Assembly: GCF_002269255.1 (NCBI RefSeq)
Contig: NZ_CP022823.1
Coordinates: 3,100,001 to 3,164,000 of the forward strand
Length of the DNA: 64,000 nucleotides
DNA from: Klebsiella quasivariicola
GTDB taxonomy: Bacteria; Pseudomonadota; Gammaproteobacteria; Enterobacterales; Enterobacteriaceae
Direction of reading: 5' to 3'
Within the stretch, counting starts at the first letter, position 1; every line of letters begins with the position of its first letter. Both the position numbers and the translations under genes were made by a program. The notes below the pieces were generated by a model, which did no database searches, was not told where the DNA came from, and was given only the letters and a program-made list of their open reading frames with translations. Below, in pieces: positions 42,127 through 51,438 of this stretch.

Positions 42127-42812
42127 TTCACCTCCCCCGGTAACCGGGTTAACAGCAGGTGAGCGAGCCAGTGGTTAAGCCCCCACCACAGGGCGAGTAC
42201 CACCACCACGCTCAGGCCAATACGTACCGGCCATGAAGCCAGCCAGCCGCTTATCCCCGGACCGGCACGACTTTCTACCAGCACCGGCGAGGCTGGCGGG
42301 CAATGGAAAGGCGCTACATGTTCACTGAGTGCGTTGACCAGCCTTTGGCGCTCGGGGTCGTTAAGGGAGCGGAAGCTGCCAAGAAACCCCAGCAGCATCA
42401 CCCGCTGAAAACAGGTCACCACGGCCGGGTCGGGCGCCGGTTCACGCAGGACTTCCCGCATCCGCTCACAAAGGGTGTCGCCGGCATCCATGGTGCCGAG
42501 GAAGTGTCCCTGCAGCGGAATGTCATACCACTGCAGGCAGGCATCATCCTCCACGCCGCGCCCCTTTACTGCTTCATCGAGCAGCGCGCACTGGGCGGTA
42601 AGAATATGCTGACAGCTGCGCTCATCAAGCCCGCTCGCTTTCAGCTCACGCTGTACGCGTTCGACATCAGCAATGCAGCGCTCCCACAACGTGCGCCCTT
42701 CCTCATCGCGGAACTGCGGGCCGTGGCGCAGGCTGATAACCTGCAGCCAGGTGTCCTGCAGAAGGGCATCAATATCAATCGAGGCAGCAGAGCTGCGTTC
42801 AGGCTCACTCAT
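42123..42812 (-). CDS. tssL: T6SS inner-membrane protein TssL (DotU family)
   Basis: Membrane-complex subunit of 229 residues. The cytoplasmic DotU domain has CQHILTAQCALLDEAVKGRG and FLGTMDAGDTLCERMREVL, then LLGFLGSFRSLNDPERQRLV. A single C-terminal membrane helix (about 196-218) ends the protein, so it is the short TssL type without an OmpA domain. It overlaps tssK and the OmpA-domain gene by ATGA at both ends. TssL contacts TssK and TssM to dock the baseplate. Confidence 0.95.
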   Translation of the reverse strand: MSEPERSSAASIDIDALLQDTWLQVISLRHGPQFRDEEGRTLWERCIADVERVQRELKASGLDERSCQHILTAQCALLDEAVKGRGVEDDACLQWYDIPLQGHFLGTMDAGDTLCERMREVLREPAPDPAVVTCFQRVMLLGFLGSFRSLNDPERQRLVNALSEHVAPFHCPPASPVLVESRAGPGISGWLASWPVRIGLSVVVVLALWWGLNHWLAHLLLTRLPGEVK

Positions 42813-44152
42813 GTTCTCAATACCGCAAAGAGTTCAAGTTCAGGCTCGCCGAGCATGCCCGGGACGTAAAACATACAGGTGCCGCTCTGCAGCATTTCCG
42901 TCGCCAGAGGGTGGGTGACATCGAGGCTGAAATACTGATTTTCCAGACGCAGCGGAATGGCGGCCGGCACATGACGCAGCGGCGTCAGCGGCACGCCCAC
43001 CCGGGAGGAGTTGACGATGGCTTTGACATGGTCCGGGCTGCCCACTTTGCACTGGCGCGGAAACTGCTCCTGCAGCCGGGCAACCGGTACCGACGAACGC
43101 ACTGACAAATAGTAATCAGCCCCTTCCCGCAGCCGGGCATCGTGCAGACGCGCCTGCCAGAAGTGCAGCCGTTTATCATGTTCCAGCGCAATCGCCACCA
43201 CCCGCGACGGCAGGCTCGCCTCCAGCAGGTCGCTCAGTAAATCAAACAGCGGCGGAAAGACCGCGTTCAGCTGGTCATGCTGATAGACCGGGACGGCATT
43301 CGCCTGGTGGGTCAGCGAAAAGGTCAGCAGGCTACCGGCCAGGCGCGCCAGCTCAGGATAGAGGCGCTCCGGCGGGCTCTGCCGGTAACGCAGAAAGTAT
43401 CCCAGCACCGGCTCAGCGCTGTTCAGCGCATTCAGCAGCCAGAACAGTGAAACATCGGCCACGGCAAAATCAGCCATCCGTTCATTGCTCTCGCGACGCA
43501 TGGCCATCAGGCGCGCCAGGCGAGCCCGGAGCTGGGTGAGCAACTGTTCAAGCTGCGTCGTCAGCCAGCGGCTTCCCTGGATTTGCAACAGCGGCGGGAT
43601 AAAGGTCTCGTCGATAAACCAGGCGCCCTGCGAATCCTGCTGCAGGCGAACAAGCGGACAGGTCAGGTAATCGCTGTTGTCCTGATGGGCGAAGCGGAGG
43701 GTCAGCTCCGGCTGCATGACGGCAATCTGCCGGGTATCATCCCCGAACTGGTTGCGGACATCACACCAGCGCTGCCGGAAGCGCACCGGCCTTTCGGCCA
43801 CCTCCTCCGGCTTCAGGCAGTTGCCGCCATTCGCCTGCATCAGGGGCAGCGCCAGCACGATCACCGCCTCGCCGTCCGCGCCGTCCAGTGACAGCGCGGA
43901 CGGCAGCGCATCGGCATTGTCCGTATCAATCATCGTGCCATCCTGGAACCGGACCTGCAGCCTGTGAGCCTGCAGGCGGCCCAGTTTGAGCATCTCTGGG
44001 TCGAAGGTCGCCTCAACCACTCCCCAGGGGTGGTTAAGCCCCATCCGGGCAATCACTTCCGCAGTCCAGGCTGCATACGCAGCCTGCTGTTGAAAATGCT
44101 GGGGCGACACCATAATGCCCCGCCCCCACAACGGACGTTCCGTTTTCATCAT
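42809..44152 (-). CDS. tssK: T6SS baseplate protein TssK
   Basis: Trimeric connector between the baseplate and the membrane complex, 447 residues. The N-terminus WGRGIMVSPQHFQQQ is the conserved TssK shoulder start (usual form WxxGxxLxPQHFQ). IALEHDKRLHFWQARL lies in the second half. IPLRLENQYFSLDVTHPL and CMFYVPGMLGEPELELFAVL close the protein as usual. The start overlaps nothing upstream: a 9-bp gap follows tssC. The stop overlaps tssL by ATGA. Confidence 0.95.
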   Translation of the reverse strand: MMKTERPLWGRGIMVSPQHFQQQAAYAAWTAEVIARMGLNHPWGVVEATFDPEMLKLGRLQAHRLQVRFQDGTMIDTDNADALPSALSLDGADGEAVIVLALPLMQANGGNCLKPEEVAERPVRFRQRWCDVRNQFGDDTRQIAVMQPELTLRFAHQDNSDYLTCPLVRLQQDSQGAWFIDETFIPPLLQIQGSRWLTTQLEQLLTQLRARLARLMAMRRESNERMADFAVADVSLFWLLNALNSAEPVLGYFLRYRQSPPERLYPELARLAGSLLTFSLTHQANAVPVYQHDQLNAVFPPLFDLLSDLLEASLPSRVVAIALEHDKRLHFWQARLHDARLREGADYYLSVRSSVPVARLQEQFPRQCKVGSPDHVKAIVNSSRVGVPLTPLRHVPAAIPLRLENQYFSLDVTHPLATEMLQSGTCMFYVPGMLGEPELELFAVLRT

Positions 44153-44161
44153 CGTCCGAAC

Positions 44162-45706
44162 CTACGCCTTCGCCTTTGGCATCTGGCTAACCAGCGACAG
44201 ATTGACGTCCATCCCCTCGACCTGGAAATGCGGCACCGCGTACAGCTTCACGCGGAAGAAGCCCGGGTTATCCTCAATATCTTCCACCACCACGCTGGCA
44301 TCGCGCAGCGGATGGGAGGCCTGCAGCTCGTCGCCAGGGTCGGTCATTTCAGTCACCAGGCTCCGCACCCAGGTGTTCAGCTCCAGTTCCAGCAGCCGTC
44401 GGTCCTTGGTGGTGCCGATATTCTCGCGCTGGATCATCTTCAGGTAGTGCGCGATGCGCGACAGCAGGAAGATGTAAGGCAGACGAGCGTTGATGCGGCT
44501 GTTGGCGGTGGCGTCGGCGGTATCGTACAGCGCCGGTTTCTGTGCGGAGTTGGCCGAGAAGAAGCAGGCGTAATCACGATTTTTGTAGTACGACAGCGGG
44601 ATAAAGCCCAGGCTTGCAAACTCAAACTCCCGCGTTTCCGGGATCATCACCTCGGAAGGGATCTTCACCTGGTTGCCGGTGCCCAGATCGTACAGGTGGA
44701 TGGGCAGATCTTTCACCGCGCCACCGGCCTGCGGACCGCGAATTTGCACACACCAGCCGTTATTGACAAAGCTCTTCACCATATTGGAAGCGAAGGAAAA
44801 CGCCGCGCTGGTCCACAGATACTTTTCGTGGTCCGGCCCCTTTACCTGCTCGACATAGTTGAAGCTGCGCACCGGCACGGTGTCCGGGCCGTACGGCAGA
44901 CGACCCAGCACGCGCGGCATCACCAGGCCAATGTAGCGGGCGTCGTCGGTTTCACTAAACGCCTTCCAGCGAATATATTCCGCGCGATCGAAGTAGTTGC
45001 CGATATCCTTAATGGCAGCCACCTCTTCCATGGTCTCTTTCAGGAAAAAGGCCGGACCGACGGCGCCGATAAACGGCATATGGGCGGCCGCAGAGACGCG
45101 GGAGATATTGCGCAGCAGCGCCACATCCTGCGGGCTGGCATCGAACTCATAGGCCGAGATCACCGAGCCGATCGGCTCGCCGCCGGGAGTGTCATATTCC
45201 GCGGTATAGGTGTGCCAGTAGAGGCCGCTCTGGATAAGCTCCGGCGCGTCCTCAAAGTCCTGGCGCAGGTCGTCTTTGGCGACGTCGAGGATCTCCGTTT
45301 TCACGTTCTGGCGATAGTCGGTGTTGTCCACCAGCTGTTTGAGGCCACGCCACAGGGATTCGACCTGCTGAAACTCCTGGTGGTGCATCACCGCGTCCAG
45401 CTGGCGGCTTATCTGGAAATCCAGTTCGGCGATGTGATGATCAATCAGCGTTTTGTCGAGCTTGTCCACCCGCTGGCCGGACTGGCGGATGCGCTCCATA
45501 AACACCTGCATCGCCGCGGTGAGACGTTCTGCCGCCGGCGCCTCGGAGAGCGCGGCATCGTCCAGAAAGTCGTTGATATCCCCGAGGCGAGACGCCGGGG
45601 CGAGATTAATTTTTTCAAACAGCGAGGCGTAAACGCCCTCGCCCACCCTATTTTCCTGCAGCGTGGTTTGCCCCTGAACAGGAGCATTTTCTGTGGTAAC
45701 AGACAT
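44162..45706 (-). CDS. tssC: T6SS contractile sheath large subunit TssC
   Basis: Large sheath subunit of 514 residues. The ATG at 45706 is preferred over that at 45712 because GGGA lies 9 bases upstream, while it is only 3 from the other. The conserved regions are WRGLKQLVDNTDYRQNVKTE, FIGAVGPAFF, RVLGRLPYGPD, VQIRGPQAGGAVKDLPIHLY and FIPLSYYKNRDYACFFSANS. With TssB it forms the sheath that contracts and is later recycled by ClpV. It follows tssB after 42 bp. Confidence 0.97.
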   Translation of the reverse strand: MSVTTENAPVQGQTTLQENRVGEGVYASLFEKINLAPASRLGDINDFLDDAALSEAPAAERLTAAMQVFMERIRQSGQRVDKLDKTLIDHHIAELDFQISRQLDAVMHHQEFQQVESLWRGLKQLVDNTDYRQNVKTEILDVAKDDLRQDFEDAPELIQSGLYWHTYTAEYDTPGGEPIGSVISAYEFDASPQDVALLRNISRVSAAAHMPFIGAVGPAFFLKETMEEVAAIKDIGNYFDRAEYIRWKAFSETDDARYIGLVMPRVLGRLPYGPDTVPVRSFNYVEQVKGPDHEKYLWTSAAFSFASNMVKSFVNNGWCVQIRGPQAGGAVKDLPIHLYDLGTGNQVKIPSEVMIPETREFEFASLGFIPLSYYKNRDYACFFSANSAQKPALYDTADATANSRINARLPYIFLLSRIAHYLKMIQRENIGTTKDRRLLELELNTWVRSLVTEMTDPGDELQASHPLRDASVVVEDIEDNPGFFRVKLYAVPHFQVEGMDVNLSLVSQMPKAKA

Positions 45707-45748
45707 TAGCATTTTCCCGGTTAATCCATTAACAGACTTGCCTCGAAA

Positions 45749-46240
45749 TTATTTCGGGGCAAGTGCACTCATTTCGTCACGTAATTCCTGGGACAGCGCC
45801 GGATCTTTCAGGATTGCCTCAAGCTCTTTTCTGAAAGTGGCGTTATCGAGAAGATTGGATTTGAGATCGCGTAATAAATTTCGCATTGCCAGCATGGCGC
45901 GCAGTTGCGGAATTTGCCGGGCGACCTGTTCCGGTTCAAAATCTTTGATATCGGTAAAACGCAGCCTGACATTCTCCTCTTCGCCGTTGCCGGTCAGCGT
46001 ATTCGGTACGGAAAGATTAACCTCCGGGCTAAATTCTGAAAGTACGCTGTTGAAGTTATTTTTATTGACGCTGATTTTTTCTCTTTCCGATAATGGCCGG
46101 TTTTCCCTGCCATGACTAAAATCACCGACGGTAAGCAGCTTGAGCGGTAGTTCAACCTTTTTTTGCGCGCCGCCGGTATGGAGAGATAATTTGAGATTAA
46201 TGCGAGCCTTGGGGACTTCATTCTGGAACGTATCAGCCAT
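45749..46240 (-). CDS. tssB: T6SS contractile sheath small subunit TssB
   Basis: Small sheath subunit of 163 residues. The ATG at 46240 has AGGAA about seven bases upstream and gives the family N-terminus MADTFQNEVPKARINLKLSL; a longer frame from 46327 has no signal for translation. Family features include LPLKLLTVGDFSHGRE and RFTDIKDFEPEQVARQIPQL. The C-terminal LLDNATFRKELEAILKD and SQELRDEMSALAP are standard. It is the first gene of the T6SS locus. Its DNA is somewhat more AT-rich than the downstream genes. Confidence 0.96.
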   Translation of the reverse strand: MADTFQNEVPKARINLKLSLHTGGAQKKVELPLKLLTVGDFSHGRENRPLSEREKISVNKNNFNSVLSEFSPEVNLSVPNTLTGNGEEENVRLRFTDIKDFEPEQVARQIPQLRAMLAMRNLLRDLKSNLLDNATFRKELEAILKDPALSQELRDEMSALAPK

Positions 46241-46839
46241 AGCAGTTCCTTTCCTTAGGGAATAATGAGTAAAGAGTTGACAGTGAAAAACGTGGCAATC
46301 ATAAAACAAAAATAGATTATCGATCAACTTAACAAGAAAATTTATTAAATATATTCATAAGATGAAGATATTTTCTCTTAACAACAAGAATTACACATGT
46401 TCATTAATGGATGATAAAAAATCAATGATAAGAATAATAGATTTTGATACAGATGATATTAATGCAAAATATTAAAGCGCCCATAAAAATATAAAATATA
46501 TGAATATAAATAGCGATGCCATTGTTAGCATTATTCTCTCCAGATAGCACCGCGCGTTCGTAACCCCTTGTCGCAAGGTAGGTGGATCGCGGACAACGCA
46601 CCTGCGCGAAACGGCGCCGTACGCAAGGGCTTTGGTTCTTCTCAACCCCGACCGGGGCACAGTTGACGTCGTATCGTGGGCGGCCACAGGGGCTGGCTAA
46701 AAAGAGCGCCATTGCCGGAAAAACATGATGCTGATAACAAGACGCTCATGTCGCTGTCGCCGCGCTTCAGGACAGTTCGCATTCTGCGGAGCGCCAGGCT
46801 ATATCTAAGACACCTTTTCTCCCACAATGAGTAACCACG
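46241..46839. other. Upstream region of the T6SS locus (599 bp): AT-rich promoter zone and a GC-rich structured block
   Basis: No gene is supported here. 46260-46530 is very AT-rich. 46545-46720 switches abruptly to GC-rich sequence with several short hairpins, such as CCTTG-TCG-CAAGG (46566-46578) and CCCC-GACC-GGGG (46646-46657). A minus-strand reading frame crosses this block (46422-46712) but lacks a family match and a ribosome-binding site. The block could be a structured RNA, a leader, or the remnant of a mobile element. Confidence 0.5.
46298..46327 (-). promoter_or_regulatory. Candidate promoter of the T6SS operon
   Basis: On the minus strand, TTGATC (46327-46322), an 18-base spacer and TATGAT (46303-46298) lie 58 bases upstream of tssB. 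The surrounding 46260-46530 stretch is very AT-rich, as is usual for H-NS-silenced T6SS promoters. The call is by eye only. Confidence 0.4.
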
Positions 46840-47406
46840 ATGAGCAAGAAGATCCTGATGCTGGTCGGTGATTATGCCGAAGATTACGAAACGATGGTCC
46901 CTTTTCAGGCACTGCAAATGATTGGCCACCAGGTCGATGCCGTCTGCCCGGATAAAGCCGCCGGCGACTATGTCATGACCGCGATCCACGACTTTGATGG
47001 TGCCCAGACTTATAGCGAAAAGCCGGGCCATCGCTTCACGCTGAACGCTGACTTCGCCGCAGTAAAGGCCGAGAGCTACGATGCGCTGGTGATCCCCGGC
47101 GGCCGGGCGCCGGAGTATCTGCGCCTGAATGAGGAGGTTATTAAACTGGTACAGGCGTTCGACGCCGCGCGTAAACCTATCGCCGCCGTCTGCCATGGCC
47201 CGCAGCTGCTGGCCGCCGCCGGTATTCTCCAGGGCCGCACCTGCAGCGCTTATCCCGCCTGTGCCCCGGAAGTGCGCCTGAGCGGCGGACACTATGCCGA
47301 GATCGGTATCGACCAGGCATATGTGGACGGTAACCTGGTCACCGCTCCCGCCTGGCCGGCCCACCCGCAGTGGCTGGCGAAATTCGCCGCCCTGCTGGCG
47401 GAATAA
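46840..47406 (+). CDS. DJ-1/PfpI-family protein (glyoxalase III / deglycase-type)
   Basis: Class I glutamine amidotransferase-like fold, 188 residues. The nucleophile elbow AVCHGPQLLAAAG carries the reactive Cys near 121, and the acidic residue that lowers its pKa is in LVGDYAEDYE near the N-terminus. ALVIPGGRAPEYLR is a family marker of the PfpI branch. Family members detoxify methylglyoxal or repair glycated proteins, and some are described as proteases; which activity applies is not readable. The gene is divergent from the T6SS operon and its neighbours suggest no operon partner. Confidence 0.9.
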   Translation: MSKKILMLVGDYAEDYETMVPFQALQMIGHQVDAVCPDKAAGDYVMTAIHDFDGAQTYSEKPGHRFTLNADFAAVKAESYDALVIPGGRAPEYLRLNEEVIKLVQAFDAARKPIAAVCHGPQLLAAAGILQGRTCSAYPACAPEVRLSGGHYAEIGIDQAYVDGNLVTAPAWPAHPQWLAKFAALLAE

Positions 47407-47603
47407 TCATACTGAGCCGGCGTTTTTGCTGAGCCACCCGCCGCCCTGAGGAGGATATGCCTCAGGGCGTTGTAAAGTAACGGACGGTAGTGCTGTTTTA
47501 TGCAATCCCGACAGCGACGATGCACCACGATTTCTCGCTTATCTCCAGGGTCCGGTAAACAAGCCAGACCCTGAAAGGTTTATCGCTGCCCTGGCGGGCA
47601 TCA

Positions 47604-49136
47604 TCAATTCAGCAACGCGATCTGCTTTACCACTATTTCATTGATTTTATAGATTATTTCAGGAGTTACGCGTGCTTTGATATCGCGGTCAACAAATACC
47701 CGAATGCAATATTTGATGATTTGATATTGATTTAACTTATCACCACATTCAATTAACGGTTTTATTTCGTAGCGGTTCTTAAGATCTTTCACCAAAAGCT
47801 TAACTTCGGTTTTATCCAGGTCTTTAAAGGCGCAGTCGGAGACAATATCAACGGCAAATTCATGTGGTTTGAAATGAGGCTGTAATACAGAAGTCAATAA
47901 CCCGGTGAGTTGACTCTTCCACGCCTTATTTTCCTTGTCAGCGATGTTAGCTTTATAAACAGAGTGCTTGGCCTCATAGACCTTCGACCATGGGTGTCGG
48001 TTAATAATGTCATCAAGTATTTTTTTATTAACCGCTTCGGTATTGCTGATATCTATCCATTCACCAAGCTTTTCATTCAAAAAATAATCATCACTGCATG
48101 CTAAATAAAAATCCTTCAGCACGTCAATGAAGCTTTCAACGCCAGGGTCAACAATACGGTCGCTAACATCGGTGATAATGACATTTTGTGGATCCTTGCT
48201 TTGCATAAGCTCGCATAACTTGCTCAACATCGTCGCAAAGGCGCGGTTTGTTTTATGGTAATACACCTGTGAGAAAAGGCTTGAGCGCGCCCCGATAAAC
48301 TCAGCGATCGAGTCAATTCCACTCTCTTTGTAAGCGAGGTACAGTTTTCCCTCTTCCTCGACAGGCACAATAGACATAAACAAGCGATTGTAATCGTAGA
48401 TGCCACATTTAACCCCGGAGAAATAGCCGTCTCTGAGCAAGTAATCCATCCGATCGGCATCGATCGGACAGGAAGAGATAATCGAGGTCATTAACGGCAG
48501 GATATCTGTTGCCTCTCCATTAATTTCCTCAATGATCTGTTGGTCACCGTATCTTTTTTCGATGATTTTTAGCACGTTTTCTATTTTTATTTCGTCATCG
48601 ACCTTACCCTGTTTTCTCAGATCATCATAAATCATCAGGCTGAACAGCAGCGAGAGCTGTTCATGTTCAACTTTCTGATCTGGCTTGCTTAATACATCGA
48701 TGACCGAATGGAAGGCTTTAGGGAGAACATCGGAGAATTCGTGCTTACTGGGCATAAAACTCTCAAACTGGTGGGATACAGGCCCATGCCCGATGTCATG
48801 CATCAGCGCAGCCAGTCTCAACTCCTGAATGTTGTGTTTTGGTATCTGATCGATATGACAAAACACATGGCCATCATCATATTTCTTTTGATAGCGTATC
48901 GCATTGAGACGTAAATTATTGAGTATTTCACTTGATAAATGCAGTACGCCAAGAGAGTGTTCGAAGCGGCTGTGCACCGCAGAGGGAAACACCTTATATA
49001 AAAAAGAGTTCTGTTTAATATTGCGTAAGCGCTGGAACAGGGGGTGATTGATAAATGCAATCTCGAGCATCGTCAAACGAATAGTGCCATGAATGGGATC
49101 AAGAATCTTGCTGGTCAATTCATTTTCAAAATCCAT
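47604..49136 (-). CDS. HD-domain phosphohydrolase (SAMHD1/dGTPase-like, COG1078 type)
   Basis: Protein of 510 residues. The HD metal site is evident: HSRFEHSLGVLHLS, then AALMHDIGHGPVSHQFE with the HD pair, and later CPIDADRMDYLLRDGYFSG with the last Asp. This pattern is shared by dNTP triphosphohydrolases and SAMHD1-like proteins, so hydrolysis of nucleotides is the family-level expectation. The gene is clearly more AT-rich than its neighbours and stands alone between unrelated genes, which suggests horizontal transfer. AGGA lies upstream of the ATG at 49136. A role in nucleotide depletion as phage defence is possible but not shown. Confidence 0.85.
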   Translation of the reverse strand: MDFENELTSKILDPIHGTIRLTMLEIAFINHPLFQRLRNIKQNSFLYKVFPSAVHSRFEHSLGVLHLSSEILNNLRLNAIRYQKKYDDGHVFCHIDQIPKHNIQELRLAALMHDIGHGPVSHQFESFMPSKHEFSDVLPKAFHSVIDVLSKPDQKVEHEQLSLLFSLMIYDDLRKQGKVDDEIKIENVLKIIEKRYGDQQIIEEINGEATDILPLMTSIISSCPIDADRMDYLLRDGYFSGVKCGIYDYNRLFMSIVPVEEEGKLYLAYKESGIDSIAEFIGARSSLFSQVYYHKTNRAFATMLSKLCELMQSKDPQNVIITDVSDRIVDPGVESFIDVLKDFYLACSDDYFLNEKLGEWIDISNTEAVNKKILDDIINRHPWSKVYEAKHSVYKANIADKENKAWKSQLTGLLTSVLQPHFKPHEFAVDIVSDCAFKDLDKTEVKLLVKDLKNRYEIKPLIECGDKLNQYQIIKYCIRVFVDRDIKARVTPEIIYKINEIVVKQIALLN

Positions 49137-49351
49137 ATCTTTAATCCTATCATAAGTGTATTAAATATATTTAGTATATTGGCTGTTTATTCAACAATAA
49201 TCTTGCGCATTCAGGCAATAAGGTCAATCACTACTCTTTAATGAGCAACGCGGCAGATTTTATTTCCTTATCTCTGCTCAGCGTTGCGCGATGCCGGCAT
49301 CCTCTGCCACACCGATTGACTAAGGATGAAAACGGCAGCGGTTTTCTCCGC

Positions 49352-50113
49352 TCAGATGCGCATTCCCCCGGAGACTTCAATTCGCTGGGCATTCACCCAG
49401 CGATGATCCTCAGATAGCAGCGAGGCGATCATCGGCCCGATATCTTCTGGCAGGCCAGGCCGGCCCAGCGCTGTCATCGCGGCGACAGCCTGGGCGACCT
49501 GCGGGTTATCCCGCACCGCCCCGCCGCTGAAATCGGTGGCGATGGCGCCGGGCGCCACGCAGTTAACCGAGATCCCGCGACTGCCCAGCTCAAACGCCAT
49601 ATAGCGGGTCAGGGTTTCCACCGCGGATTTCATGATCGCATAGGGCGCCCGGTTCGCCATCACGATGCGGGTCAGTCTGGACGAGACATTCACTATTCGC
49701 CCGCCGTCTGCCAGCAGCGGCAATAGTTTTTGGCTGAGGAAAAAAACGCCCTTCACGTGGATACGATACAGCGCATCGAATTCCGCTTCCGTGGCGTTAA
49801 GAAAACCCATGCCGCTGGCGTTGCCGGCGTTATTGACCAGATAATCAAATTTACCGGCACCCAGCTCCGCCAGCGCGCCCTGAAAGGCGCTAACAAACGC
49901 GTCAAAGGTGTCGATGTCGCCGGCGCTGAAGGGCAGCGCGATCGCCCGGGCGCCCAGTGCTTCAACCCGTGTAACCACCTCGCTCGCCTCGACAAGACGC
50001 GTTTTGTAGGTCAGTACTACATTTACGCCGCGCTGAGCCAGCGCTTCAACGGTCGCGCGCCCCAGGCCGCGGCTGCCGCCTGTCACCAGGGCAATTTTTG
50101 CGCTATTGTTCAT
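49352..50113 (-). CDS. Short-chain dehydrogenase/reductase (SDR)
   Basis: Classical SDR of 253 residues. The start at 50113 (MNNSAKIALVTGG) has a GGGGGAA ribosome-binding site; the frame runs ten residues further up without support. The motif VTGGSRGLGRATVEALA is at residues 9-25, VNNAGNAS is near 94, the catalytic Ser is in NVSSRLTR and Tyr/Lys in YAIMKSAVETL, a YxxxK spacing. VAPGAIATDFSGG follows. It is a paralogue of the SDR at 11584-12339. The divergent LysR gene 108 bp away is its probable regulator. Confidence 0.92.
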   Translation of the reverse strand: MNNSAKIALVTGGSRGLGRATVEALAQRGVNVVLTYKTRLVEASEVVTRVEALGARAIALPFSAGDIDTFDAFVSAFQGALAELGAGKFDYLVNNAGNASGMGFLNATEAEFDALYRIHVKGVFFLSQKLLPLLADGGRIVNVSSRLTRIVMANRAPYAIMKSAVETLTRYMAFELGSRGISVNCVAPGAIATDFSGGAVRDNPQVAQAVAAMTALGRPGLPEDIGPMIASLLSEDHRWVNAQRIEVSGGMRI

Positions 50114-50221
50114 GTTTCCCCCTTTTATCTCTGCTGAAAACATGAGCGATTATAGGCTTCTGCATGCCGACGATAAGACCGCGTTGCGCGACAGGATTGT
50201 TTTGCCAGCTGGAACAATGTC

Positions 50222-51136
50222 ATGGATAGACTGGATACCCTGACCCTGTTCGTGCGCATCGTCGAACGTGGCTCATTCAGCGCCGCGGCCGCGGATCTGG
50301 GGGTTTCCCGGCCGGTGGCGACTGCGGCTATTAAGGCGCTGGAGGCAAGCCTCGGGGCCCGGCTGCTACAGCGCACTACCCGACACGTAACGCCGACGGC
50401 GGAGGGCTCGCTGTATTATCAGCGCTGCGTGTCCATTCTGTCTGCGCTTGAGGAGGCCAACCGCAGCGCCGGGGGGAGCATTTCCGGCACTATTCGGGTA
50501 GACGTGGCGGGTAACCTGGCGCGGACCCTGCTTCTGCCCGCGCTGCCGCAGTTTCTCGCCCGCTATCCTGACATTACCCTGCAGATCGGCGAAAGCGAGC
50601 GCGACGTCGATCTGGTTCGCGAAGGTGTCGACTGCGTCATTCGCGGTGGTCATCTTCCCGACAGCGAGATGATCTGCCGGTCACTCGCCAGGCTGCAGGA
50701 GATCACCTGCGCCAGCCCGGCCTACCTCGCCCGGTACGGTACGCCGAAAACGATCGACGGGCTGGCGGATCACCAGATGATTGGATTTGTGTCATCGCGT
50801 ACGCACCGTACCTTGCCGCTGACCTTTACCCTGGATGGCCTTCAGACCGAGGTCAGTTTGCCCTGCCGGCTGCTGACCTCAGATGCCGACGTCGGCGCCG
50901 AAGCGGCAAGGCTTGGCTTTGGCCTGTACCAGGCGCCCTTGCCCCGTCTTATGGCCGATCTGGCGGCTGGCGCATTAGTTGAAATTCTCGCTGATTATCG
51001 CCCTGCGCCGTTGCCGCTGTCCCTGCTCTATCCCAGCAACCGGCAGCTCTCTGCCCGGGTACAGGTATTTATCGACTGGGTGACGGTGCTGATGAAGGCA
51101 CCCCTGACACAGCAGGCATCCGGAAGGCTAAAATAA
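50222..51136 (+). CDS. LysR-family transcriptional regulator
   Basis: LysR-type regulator of 304 residues. The helix-turn-helix domain starts MDRLDTLTLFVRIVERGSFS and continues ADLGVSRPVATAAIKALEAS and LLQRTTRHVTPTAEG. The effector domain includes GTIRVDVAGNLARTLLLPAL and GVDCVIRGGHLPDSEM. It belongs to the same subgroup as the regulator at 8291-9196. Divergent arrangement with the SDR gene at 49352-50113 makes that gene the likely target. The intergenic region is short (108 bp) and no operator could be singled out. Confidence 0.9.
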   Translation: MDRLDTLTLFVRIVERGSFSAAAADLGVSRPVATAAIKALEASLGARLLQRTTRHVTPTAEGSLYYQRCVSILSALEEANRSAGGSISGTIRVDVAGNLARTLLLPALPQFLARYPDITLQIGESERDVDLVREGVDCVIRGGHLPDSEMICRSLARLQEITCASPAYLARYGTPKTIDGLADHQMIGFVSSRTHRTLPLTFTLDGLQTEVSLPCRLLTSDADVGAEAARLGFGLYQAPLPRLMADLAAGALVEILADYRPAPLPLSLLYPSNRQLSARVQVFIDWVTVLMKAPLTQQASGRLK

Positions 51137-51438
51137 TATTTGCTATTATTCGCGGCACGTGCGTTAATCGTTGTGTCGATTTACCAGACGAAAAGTTATT
51201 ATCTGAGTACGAGTTCTCATCTCCAGGCGTTATCCCTGATACCACCTTCCTTTGAGCAGTCCCGTTAGTATTTTGCTTTTTCTGTAAACAGGCCCTGTCA
51301 GATCCCCTATCGGCTCACGAAATAAGCCGCCATCTGACCCAAAACCCGGCTTACCACTAACAAAAAATAGCCGCGTTAATTTTCCTGAAAACGACCATTG
51401 TCTTTTCAACAGAACATTACCCATACAAGGTTTATATT
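51137..51438. other. Gene-free stretch (302 bp)
   Basis: Nothing that I can support as a gene lies here. The sequence is moderately AT-rich, contains a T-rich TTTTGCTTTTTCTG stretch near 51272, and ends with the ribosome-binding site (AAGG) of the following small zinc-ribbon gene. Confidence 0.5.

Noticed and set aside
43964..45709. A 581-codon plus-strand frame opposite tssC.
   Set aside because: It is antisense to a clear TssC, a shadow due to high GC.
46422..46712. A 96-codon minus-strand frame upstream of the T6SS locus.
   Set aside because: It crosses a sharp composition boundary and lacks a ribosome-binding site. The C-terminal hydrophobic part comes from AT-rich non-coding DNA.
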